Shown here: positions 7,564 through 14,673 of the stretch, piece after piece
How the letters are laid out: every line of letters starts with the position of its first letter
Position numbering within the stretch: the stretch's first letter is position 1
Assembly: GCA_964635055.1 (NCBI GenBank)
Contig: CAZWMT010000001.1
Coordinates: 1-64,000 of the forward strand
Reading direction: 5' to 3'
Source of the DNA: JAEUJM01 sp964635055
GTDB lineage: Bacteria > Actinomycetota > Acidimicrobiia > Acidimicrobiales > DATDAH01
Length of the DNA stretch: 64,000 nucleotides
Position numbers and translations under genes: made by a program
Notes under the pieces: generated by a model
Databases searched by the model: none
What the model was told of the DNA's origin: nothing
What the model saw: only the letters and a program-made list of their open reading frames with translations

Positions 7564-9109
7564 ACGCCTCGATCAGCTCGTGGCGGAGTCCCTCGGTGAC
7601 CTGGTGCCCGTCGACGTACCTGCCCTGGGTCGACGTGCCCGCCGCCGGCGCCGCGCCCGGCGCGGCGCCCTGGTCGGTGGGACGGCGCTGATCCTCCTGC
7701 TGCTCGCCGCCGCCGTCGTCGTCGTCGTCCCCCGCGGCGACGACGCGTCACAACACGTCGTCACGCGGCCCGACGAGGGCGTCGGCTTCGTGGTCGAGGG
7801 TGCCCCGGTCGGCCGTTGGATGCAGGGCGCCGCGCCGCCGCTGTCGCCTCGGGTCGCTGTGTTCGCGGACCGCTTGGATGACGGACGGGTGCTGGTGTGG
7901 GGCGGCGTCGATGCGCAACAGGCAGCGCAGGGCGGTGCCGCCGGCCTCCTCCACTTCCAGCCGGACGGAGCGATCTACGACGTGCGCTCCGACACCTGGG
8001 AGACGATCCCGTCCGTTCCGCTCCCCGGCGGCCATCGCATCATCGGGCCCAGCGGTGCGATGTTCTTCGACGCTCAGGTCGAGGGCGACACGTTCGCGAT
8101 CGTCGGCCGAAGTGACGGCGGCGTTCTCGACGCCGCCGTCTACGACATCACCGAACAGACCTGGTCGGTGGCCCCAGCGCAGGAAGACCTGGACGGATAC
8201 GGCGTGGACGTTGCCTGGGACGGGACGACGCTCGTCCTCGTGCGGACCGGCCGCGGCTACCTGGGCGAGGCGTTCGAGACACCGGGGCCGTTCACCCGCC
8301 GGTGGTCCCCGGATGATGCCGAGTGGACGGACGGGGCGGCCCCACCCTTGGGCGGCCGATCCTTCGCCACCACCGCATACGCCAGCGGCGAGCTGGCGCT
8401 GTTCGGCGGAACCACCACCAGTCTCGACCAACCGGGCACAGTCGCGGATGAGACCAACCCCGATCCCGGCGCTGTTCGCGATGGTGCCATCTACGACATC
8501 GCCGCCGACCGGTGGACCGCCATCCCGGCGCCACCACCATCGATCGGGGATGCGCACGCACTCACCTGGAGGGCGGGTGAGCTCCTGGTCGGCGGCGACG
8601 CTTCGGGTCGATCGATCGGCACGAGCCGCTACTCGGCGCTCGCCGCCTACGACCCCATCACCGGGACCTGGCGGACACTCGCGTCCTCGCCCGACATCGA
8701 CTCGCACGAAGTGCAAACCAGGCCCACCGTGGTCGGCGGCGGCCTTCCCCAGGGCGAACCGCCGCTGGTGGTCGCAGAGGGTGTGAGCGGCTTCAGCGGC
8801 GAGCACCCCTGGTACCTCCTGGGCGACGCCTGGGAACAGGTCCCGTTCCCCGCGTTGGTCGCTGGCGACGATCTCGTCGTCGCCCTGACCAACCTGGGCG
8901 ACACCTCGACGGTCAGCCACGGCGGCCGCGCCGAACTCGCCGTGCGTCGGTCACCGGGGCGATGGCAGCCGGGCCTCACGGCACCGTTTTCCGGCCGCTG
9001 GGAGGCCGGCGTCGTCACCAGTGATGGTCGGCTGGTGGCCATCAGCGAGGCGCCCGCGGCGCCGGAAGACGCCGATCAGCAGACCTGGCTCTTCGACCCG
9101 GAAGGCTGA
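7556..9109 (+). CDS. membrane-anchored Kelch-type propeller protein
   Basis: A 517-residue protein with a short basic N-terminus (residues 1-38), one transmembrane helix (39-59) and a large exported part. That part has repeated Kelch-like blades: RLDDGRVLVWGG, AIYDVRSDTWETIP, AVYDITEQTWSVAP, GAIYDIAADRWTAIPAPP and AAYDPITGTWRTLASSP. The gene starts inside the ECF sigma gene. The topology (small cytosolic tail, extracellular sensor) is what is expected of a sigma regulator, but no canonical zinc anti-sigma motif is visible. The regulator role is inferred from the overlap only. Confidence 0.72.
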   Translation: MPERLDQLVAESLGDLVPVDVPALGRRARRRRRARRGALVGGTALILLLLAAAVVVVVPRGDDASQHVVTRPDEGVGFVVEGAPVGRWMQGAAPPLSPRVAVFADRLDDGRVLVWGGVDAQQAAQGGAAGLLHFQPDGAIYDVRSDTWETIPSVPLPGGHRIIGPSGAMFFDAQVEGDTFAIVGRSDGGVLDAAVYDITEQTWSVAPAQEDLDGYGVDVAWDGTTLVLVRTGRGYLGEAFETPGPFTRRWSPDDAEWTDGAAPPLGGRSFATTAYASGELALFGGTTTSLDQPGTVADETNPDPGAVRDGAIYDIAADRWTAIPAPPPSIGDAHALTWRAGELLVGGDASGRSIGTSRYSALAAYDPITGTWRTLASSPDIDSHEVQTRPTVVGGGLPQGEPPLVVAEGVSGFSGEHPWYLLGDAWEQVPFPALVAGDDLVVALTNLGDTSTVSHGGRAELAVRRSPGRWQPGLTAPFSGRWEAGVVTSDGRLVAISEAPAAPEDADQQTWLFDPEG

Positions 9110-9488
9110 ACCGGCGATCCGGGGCGCCCGCTCGGGTTCGGGGCGCTCATTCACACCGTGGCGAACGGCGGAGGGACTCGTCGGCGCCGCCGGGACGGAT
9201 CCACTCGAACCGAAGTTGGGGGTGCAGGCGTCGGACCGTCACGGTCCTGGAAGCGCACCCCGAGTCGCCGGTCACCGACGTGCAGGTGACGACATGGCGG
9301 CATCCGACGTGGCGGTGTCCTTGGTGCCGGTGACCGGGTCCCTCGCCGGTCGCCCCGCACGGCACACGGTGGGCGTAGCGGCGCGGCAGGCGGCTCCCAT
9401 TGGCCGCGTGCTCGGGGCGCAGCCGGGCCCACCGCCAGACCGGACGCCGTCGTGCCTCGAGCTCGACTCGTAGCGTGGGGACCTTGAC

Positions 9489-9787
9489 GTGGTCGAGAAG
9501 GTCTCGCTGTTGCGAGTGACGTATCGCCGCTTCGGGAACCGGGACGTGGAGGGTTGCTGGCGATGATGACCCTCGACGTCGAGTGGCCCGACGTGGCCAA
9601 CGCCGCCGTGCTGCGGGGCCCGAGGCGGTGCGGCCGTACTGGATGGCGGTCGTGCGCCGGCAGGTGTTCGGGCTCGACGGCCAGCCGCTGAACCGAGGCG
9701 GCCACCGTCCATCACCGGTACTCGTTCCGCGACGACCGGGTCAGCCGCATGGTGGTGTTCGGGGATCGGGCCGCCGCCACGGCCTGA
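9489..9787 (+). pseudogene. frameshifted SnoaL-like (NTF2-fold) gene
   Basis: Reading across frames gives one coherent protein: VEKVSLLRVTYRRFGNRDVEG, shift, LAMMTLDVEWPDVANAAVLRG, shift, PEAVRPYWM with VFGLDGQPLN, shift, then EAATVHHRYSFRDDRVSRM, VVFGDRAAATA and stop. The pattern (RRFGNRDVEGLL, LRGPEAVRPYW, HHRYSFRDDRVSRMVVF) is that of small SnoaL/ketosteroid-isomerase-like proteins. At least three frameshifts and an internal deletion before VFGLDG separate the parts. Sequencing errors are possible but three within 300 bp are unlikely. Confidence 0.75.
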
Positions 9788-9815
9788 CCGTCCGACCACG
9801 CGATCCATCCAAGCG

Positions 9816-9990
9816 TTTCGGCCCCGTCTTGCGGTTGACCCTGCACACATCGGCGGGGAGGAACCCGCTGACCGAGGAGCAGGTCCCGCCCATCGGCGAC
9901 GACACCGGGATGCTGGACGACGGAGCGAGCTACGACGTGGCCGCTGATGCCTGGACGGTCGGGTCGGGCGGCGCCCGATCGCACGTCACC
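9816..9990 (+). pseudogene. remnant of second ECF leader/Kelch gene
   Basis: Bases 9816-9861 repeat the ECF sigma leader (TTTCGGC, TGCGGTTGAC, then CGGCGGGGAGG). About 50 bp later one frame reads DDGASYDVAADAWTV (9916-9960), a Kelch blade very like GAIYDIAADRWTAIP of the intact neighbour. No start or full frame survives. It looks like a collapsed tandem copy of the sigma/Kelch locus. Confidence 0.5.
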
Positions 9991-10087
9991 ATCCGGCGCC
10001 CCGTTCTCGGAAAGCGACGTGCCGCCGTGAGCGGCATGGGGCTTCCCGGAACCCGGGGATGCGCCGCCGTCACGCGAGGATGGGCCC

Positions 10088-10450
10088 GTGGACGAGACGC
10101 GCGTCGACCGTTGGGTGTGGGCGGTGCGCCTCTACAAGACCCGGTCGGCGGCGACGACGGCGTGCCGGGGTGGCCACGTGCGGGTGAACGGCCGGCCGGC
10201 CAAGCCCGCCGCCGCGGTTCGGGTCGGCGACCGGGTGGAGGCCACCGTGGGCCAACGCCGGCGCATCCTCGAGGTCGTGCGCGTGATCGACACCCGGGTG
10301 GGCGCGCCGATCGCGGCGGAGTGCTTCGTCGACCACTCGCCGCCCGAGGATCGCCCCTCGGCCGCGCCACCCGTTCCCGTCCGCGATCCGGGCGCGGGCC
10401 GTCCCACCAAGCGCGACCGGCGCCGCCTCGACCGCCAGCGGGGCCGCTGA
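10088..10450 (+). CDS. S4-domain RNA-binding protein (Hsp15-like)
   Basis: A 120-residue protein whose first ~60 residues are an S4 domain: RVDRWVWAVRLYKTRSAATT, ACRGGHVRVNGRPAKPAAAV, RVGDRVEAT. This matches the Hsp15/RqcH-partner group, which binds stalled 50S subunits. The tail is rich in Pro, Arg and Asp (RPTKRDRRRLDRQRGR), as in actinobacterial members. The start is GTG at 10088; the ATG at 10080 is out of frame. Confidence 0.9.
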   Translation: MDETRVDRWVWAVRLYKTRSAATTACRGGHVRVNGRPAKPAAAVRVGDRVEATVGQRRRILEVVRVIDTRVGAPIAAECFVDHSPPEDRPSAAPPVPVRDPGAGRPTKRDRRRLDRQRGR

Positions 10451-10890
10451 GGGCCCGGACAGGTTCGATCCCGAGCACGAGTTGTGGTCGAGGCGCTTCG
10501 TCGACCGGCACGAACCGTCGCGCCGGCGAGTCCCCGAAGCGGCGACCGACCAGGACAAGGGCACCTGGGTCGCGTCGAGTGGTGCCGCTCGGTCCCGTGG
10601 TGGGGGCGCGTCCCACGGCGGTCGGCGGGCCGGCGACCGGCCGCGGCCCATCGCCGACCCCGAGCGTGCAACCGCCACCCGCCGCGTTCGGATGGGCCAC
10701 GGTGCTCGAACTCGAGGCAATGACCCCCGGATCTCGGGGGCCATTGCCTCAGGTTCGGTGGCGGACGAGCAGGTGGACACGGAGCGTGAGATCCGCCTCG
10801 CGGCAGAGCGGAGCAGGCCGACGTGGCGGCTGATGCTCGCCCACGAAGCCGGGTGGTCCGGCGCCAGACCACGTGCTCCGAACGGCGTCT
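10451..10890. other. spacer between S4 gene and nhaA
   Basis: 440 bp between two convergent genes. It contains one copy of the dispersed hairpin (10708-10757). A plus-strand frame reads PDRFDPEHELWSRRFVDRHE shortly after the S4 stop, but it has no plausible start and degrades into Arg/Gly-rich translation. I do not call a gene. Confidence 0.5.
10708..10757. repeat. dispersed hairpin element, single copy
   Basis: GAACTCGAGGCAATGACCCC (10708-10727), a loop near ATCT, then CGGGGGCCATTGCCTCAGGTTC (10735-10756). The stem is nearly perfect. The sequence matches the 60-bp units at 2401-2640 in arm, loop position and size. Confidence 0.85.
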
Positions 10891-12252
10891 TCAGCGCTCG
10901 GCGGGCTCGTAGCCGTCCTTGGCGGCCAGCTTGCGGGGGTAGTGGTAGTGGCTGGCGGTGCTGAGGATCAGGAAGCCGAGCGCCGCCGCCAGCGCACTGG
11001 CCAGCAGGATGGCCAGCTTGGCCTCGGACTGCAGGGCGGCGTCGTCGAAGGCCAGGTCGGTGATGAACAGCGACACGCTGAACCCGATGCCCGCGACCGC
11101 GGCGATGCCGATCACCTGCGACCAGCGCACCCCGTCGGGTAGGTCGACCCCCGGCAGACGGGTGGCCAGCCACGAGAACGCGGTGATGCCCACCAGTTTG
11201 CCGATCACGAGGCCCAGCACGATGCCCACCACCACGGGCGACGCGTCACGGAGCGGCTCGGCGGTGAGGGGCACCCCGGCGTTGGCCAACGCGAAGACGG
11301 GGATGATCACGAAGCTGGTCCACGGGTGCAGCGCGTGCTCGATGCGCTCGGCCGGCGACACCGACTCACGGATGAGCCGCGAGGTGCGGCGCACGTCCTC
11401 GGCCTTCAGGTCGTCGCGGCCCTCGAGCTCGTCGACGAGGGCCTCGGCCTCCAGCTCCGGCTGGAACGGGCGGGCCGGCGTGAGGAGGCCGAGGATGACG
11501 CCGGCGATCGTGGCGTGCACGCCGGACTCGAACATGGCCAGCCACAGCGCGCACCCGAGGACGACGTAGACGGGCAGGTAGCGCACGTTGGCCCGGCGGA
11601 GCACGAAGACGGCCACCCCGAGCACCGCCGCCTCTGACAGCCAGCCGAGCGACACGTGGTCGGTGTAGAAGAGCGCGATCACCACGATGGCGCCGATGTC
11701 GTCGACGATGGCCAGGGTGAGCAGGAACACCTTCAGCCGGGGCGGCACACGGCTGCCGAACACGGCCACCAGGGCCAGGGCGAAGGCGATGTCGGTGGCC
11801 ATCGGGATGCCCCAGCCGTCCCCGCCCACGCCGCCGGCGTTCACGGCAAGGAAGATGGCGGCAGGCACCAGCATCCCGCCCAAGGCCGCGATCCCCGGCA
11901 GGAGCGCGGCCGAGCGCTCCCGTAGCTCGCCGGCCACCAACTCGCGCTTGATCTCGAGGCCGACCACGAAGAAGAAGATGGTCATCAGCCCGTCGTTCAC
12001 CCAATGGGTGAGGTCGTCGGACACCGAGAAGTTGCCGACGGTGACGGAGATCTCGGTGTGCCAGAAGTCGATGTAGGACTGGTCCCACGGGGAGTTGGCC
12101 CACACCAGCGCCGTGGCCGTCGCCGCCAGCAGGAACACGCCGCTGGCCGCCTCGATGTCGAGGAACGCCGCCAGTGGCCGTCCCACCGCGCGAGCCAGGG
12201 GGCGGTCGGACTCCAGCCACGTGACTCGAAACGGCGAGGATCTGGACGGCAC
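10891..12252 (-). CDS. nhaA: Na+/H+ antiporter NhaA
   Basis: Integral membrane sodium/proton exchanger for pH and salt homeostasis; 453 residues with about 12 hydrophobic segments. NhaA signatures are clear: FFFVVGLEIKRELVAGEL, WGIPMATDIAFALALVA (conserved Asp), and LTLAIVDDIGAIVVIALFY with the paired aspartates of the ion-binding site. A hydrophilic loop (about 260-300) and a C-terminal extension are longer than in E. coli. The ATG is 12252; no nhaR-like regulator is adjacent. Confidence 0.96.
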   Translation of the reverse strand: MPSRSSPFRVTWLESDRPLARAVGRPLAAFLDIEAASGVFLLAATATALVWANSPWDQSYIDFWHTEISVTVGNFSVSDDLTHWVNDGLMTIFFFVVGLEIKRELVAGELRERSAALLPGIAALGGMLVPAAIFLAVNAGGVGGDGWGIPMATDIAFALALVAVFGSRVPPRLKVFLLTLAIVDDIGAIVVIALFYTDHVSLGWLSEAAVLGVAVFVLRRANVRYLPVYVVLGCALWLAMFESGVHATIAGVILGLLTPARPFQPELEAEALVDELEGRDDLKAEDVRRTSRLIRESVSPAERIEHALHPWTSFVIIPVFALANAGVPLTAEPLRDASPVVVGIVLGLVIGKLVGITAFSWLATRLPGVDLPDGVRWSQVIGIAAVAGIGFSVSLFITDLAFDDAALQSEAKLAILLASALAAALGFLILSTASHYHYPRKLAAKDGYEPAER

Positions 12253-12426
12253 GGAATCGGCTCCGGGACAGGGGGCAGGACCTGCCGACCAGGCTTCCCG
12301 GCGCTCCCGGCGTCACGTTAGAGCACCCCGCCCCCGGCGTCGCCCTCTCCTCGGACCACCGCCCGCCGTTCCGGGTCAGCGGGACGGCCCGACGAACGGG
12401 TTGGACGGTCAGGCGAGGGAAGCGAA

Positions 12427-13563
12427 TCAGGTGGGAGCGAAGCAGGTGCGGAGGAAGCGCACGAGCGGTGGCGTCATCACCGTGTCGCCGGGGGCGCCGA
12501 TGCGCGAGCTGACCTGGCCGTGGGTGAGCGAGCGGGCGTCGACGGCGACGATGCGGGCGCCGGCCTCGTCGACCGCGTCGAGGTAGTCCCGGGCGATGTC
12601 CTGGCGGTGCGGCGAGCCCCGCACGACGCTCAACGTCGACGGTGGCGGCGCGGCCCGGCCCGATCGGAGCAGCAACGTGGCCGACGTGTCGGTCAGGTAG
12701 GCGGCGTGGTTGCCCAGGGCGTCGTCCCACTGGCGGCGCTCGACGATCGACGCCCGGGGCTTGTCGTACCCGGCGGTGTCGAGTGGGGCGAGGCAGTCGA
12801 TGGTGCCCGCGCCCAGCCCGCGGTCGGCCAGGTACCTCGGCTCGGCGGCCACGTTGGCCACGATGTCGGCGCCGGCCGAGTGGCCCAGCAGCGCCAGTCG
12901 CCCGGGGTCGCCGCCGTAGCCGGCGATGTTGGCGTCGACCCAGGCCAGCGCGGCGGCCACGTCCTCGTAGTGGTCGGGATAGTGGGCCGACGACGGGTCG
13001 CCCACCCGGGTGAGCCGGTAGTTGACGCTGACCAGGATCCAGCCCCGCCGGTTGAACAGCGCCTGCTTGGCCGCCATGGCATTGGCCTTGTCGCCGTGGT
13101 GGTAGCCGCCGCCGTGCACCCAGACGACGACCGGCGCGTCGCAGGCACCGTCGGGCGCGTGCACGTCGAGGCTCGTGGCGTTGCGGGGCACCCCCGGCAG
13201 GCGCCGGTAGGCCACCGTCGTGGGCAGGCCCTCGACGGCACACCCGGTCTCGCCAGACGGAGCGGTGCCGGTACCCGACGAGGGGGCGACGGTCGAACCG
13301 TCGGCGCCGGTCGACGGTCCCGCACCGTCGGTGGATCCGCCGCCCGACGACCCACCCGCGCCCGGCGACCCGCCTGCGCCCGAGGACCCACCGGCGCCCG
13401 ACGGGGCCCCGGCGACGGTCGACGCCGCCTGCGCCCCCGGACCCGACGACACGCCGACGCCCGACGAGGCCCCGGCAGCGGTCGATGACCCCGCACTCGT
13501 CGAGGAGCAGGCCGCCGACACCAGCAGGGCAGTGGCGATCAGCAGGGCCGGTGCACGTCGCAT
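12427..13563 (-). CDS. secreted lipoprotein alpha/beta-hydrolase (esterase)
   Basis: 378 residues from the ATG at 13563. The N-terminus is a lipoprotein signal (ALLIATALLVSAACSS, Cys about 19). A low-complexity Gly/Ser/Ala/Pro spacer of about 90 residues follows. The hydrolase has the oxyanion HGGGYHHGDK motif, the nucleophile elbow LLGHSAGAD and a C-terminal histidine in LTHGQVSSR. This is the BD-FAE/hormone-sensitive-lipase type. Longer upstream reading to 13920 is Arg-rich noise. Substrate unknown. Confidence 0.85.
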   Translation of the reverse strand: MRRAPALLIATALLVSAACSSTSAGSSTAAGASSGVGVSSGPGAQAASTVAGAPSGAGGSSGAGGSPGAGGSSGGGSTDGAGPSTGADGSTVAPSSGTGTAPSGETGCAVEGLPTTVAYRRLPGVPRNATSLDVHAPDGACDAPVVVWVHGGGYHHGDKANAMAAKQALFNRRGWILVSVNYRLTRVGDPSSAHYPDHYEDVAAALAWVDANIAGYGGDPGRLALLGHSAGADIVANVAAEPRYLADRGLGAGTIDCLAPLDTAGYDKPRASIVERRQWDDALGNHAAYLTDTSATLLLRSGRAAPPPSTLSVVRGSPHRQDIARDYLDAVDEAGARIVAVDARSLTHGQVSSRIGAPGDTVMTPPLVRFLRTCFAPT

Positions 13564-13628
13564 GGCACCACCGTGACCGCCCCGCTTGAACGAATCCGAA
13601 GAAGTGGTCGAGAACCGGTGAAGAACCC

Positions 13629-14063
13629 TCACCGGGGCCGGGTGGAGTACACGACCAGCCGCACGGCGGTGCCCCCGGGCGAGACCCGGAACTCGGTCTC
13701 GTCGGCCACCGAGCGCATCAGCGTGATGCCGAGGCCGCTCTCGTGATCCAGGCGGGCCGGGTCGGTGACCGAGGGCAACTCGCTGAGGTCGGCCAGGTCG
13801 AACCCGCCGCCCTGGTCCTCGACCTCGACCTCGACGCGGTCCTCGGCCAGGTCGCAGCGCAGCAGGATGCGCTTGTCGACATCGCCGGCGGAGGCATGGG
13901 CCTCGATGGCGTTGGTGCACGCCTCGGACACCACGAGGCGCAGGTCGTTGATGCGCTCGTCCGGGAAGGTCGGCTCGATCGACGCCGCGGTGGTGACCAC
14001 CATGCGCGCCACTTCGAGGAAGTCGGCCCGGGCCGGTATCTCGAGCTCGACGATCTGACCCAT
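13629..14063 (-). CDS. RsbW-like anti-sigma factor kinase
   Basis: A 144-residue GHKL ATPase: N box RLVVSEACTNAIEAHA, G1 box VEVEDQGGGFD, G2 box ESGLGITLMRSVAD. Such proteins bind a sigma factor and phosphorylate a STAS antagonist on serine. The ATG is 3 nt after the stop of the STAS gene, so the two are co-transcribed and probably co-translated. No sigma-B/F-type gene is adjacent. Confidence 0.9.
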   Translation of the reverse strand: MGQIVELEIPARADFLEVARMVVTTAASIEPTFPDERINDLRLVVSEACTNAIEAHASAGDVDKRILLRCDLAEDRVEVEVEDQGGGFDLADLSELPSVTDPARLDHESGLGITLMRSVADETEFRVSPGGTAVRLVVYSTRPR

Positions 14064-14066
14064 GGG

Positions 14067-14474
14067 CTACTCGCCGGCGTCCGGGGCGGCGGCGTCCTCG
14101 GCGGCGGCCGGGGCGGCGACGTGCTCACCGCCGGCCGGCACGTCGGCGAGCGCGTCGGCCAAGGTGGGACGAAGGTCGAACACGCGGTCGAGGCCCGTGA
14201 CGGTGAACAGGTCGACGATGCGCGGGGTGCTGCACACGACGCGCAACTCGCCCCCCACCGCACCCACGCGGCGCAGCACCCCGATGAGCACCCCCAGGCC
14301 CGTCGAGTCGAGGAAGTCGACGGCCTCGAGGTCGAGCACCACGCGGTGGTGGCCGGCGCTCACCAGGGCGATGGTCTCCTTGCGCAACCGGGGTGCGGTG
14401 GCCACGTCGACCTCGCCCGCGACCGCCACCACGGACCAGGCGCCCACCGGCGCGACATTCACCTCGAACTGCAC
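14067..14474 (-). CDS. STAS-domain anti-sigma factor antagonist
   Basis: A 135-residue RsbV/SpoIIAA-type protein: FEVNVAPVGAWSVVAVAGEV, then VVLDLEAVDFLDSTGLGVLI, where the serine of DSTGLG is the expected phosphorylation site. I chose GTG at 14474 because GAGGAG lies 6 nt upstream; a longer frame from 14555 adds 27 residues with no family match. The C-terminal 30 residues are Ala/Glu/Pro-rich. Partner of the RsbW-like kinase downstream. Confidence 0.9.
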   Translation of the reverse strand: MQFEVNVAPVGAWSVVAVAGEVDVATAPRLRKETIALVSAGHHRVVLDLEAVDFLDSTGLGVLIGVLRRVGAVGGELRVVCSTPRIVDLFTVTGLDRVFDLRPTLADALADVPAGGEHVAAPAAAEDAAAPDAGE

Positions 14475-14673
14475 GTCCGTCTCCTCGGCGCCCGTCGGCT
14501 CTGTGACCCCGACCAGGGCGATCGGGTTACATCCTTGTGTCACCGTCACTGCCACGGTATCGGCCGTACCCGTCGGTGTTCTGGACCCGGCGAGCGCCCT
14601 GGGGGCCGGATCCTTCGGGAATCACACGACAGCTCTGTAATTACGCCGGCGGGATCCGTAGCATGGCGCGGGC

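Larger units (their letters stand above)
9110..10087. other. decayed region with gene remnants
   Basis: No intact gene can be supported in this 978-bp stretch. It contains a frameshifted SnoaL-like gene (9489-9787), a copy of the ECF leader (9816-9861) and a Kelch-like fragment (9880-9990). Bases 9110-9488 show only short, low-quality frames on either strand. Confidence 0.6.

Noticed and set aside
10455..10480. tRNA T-loop-like GGTTCGATCCCGAGC
   Set aside because: No acceptor, D or anticodon stem can be folded around it; it follows the S4 gene directly.
9583..10833. 416-codon plus-strand frame
   Set aside because: Spans a pseudogene, the S4 gene in another frame and a hairpin; Arg/Pro/Gly text except where it crosses gene fragments.
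12253..13243. Minus-strand frame joining nhaA and the esterase region
   Set aside because: Out of phase with both genes and rich in Arg/Gly/Pro; no domain.
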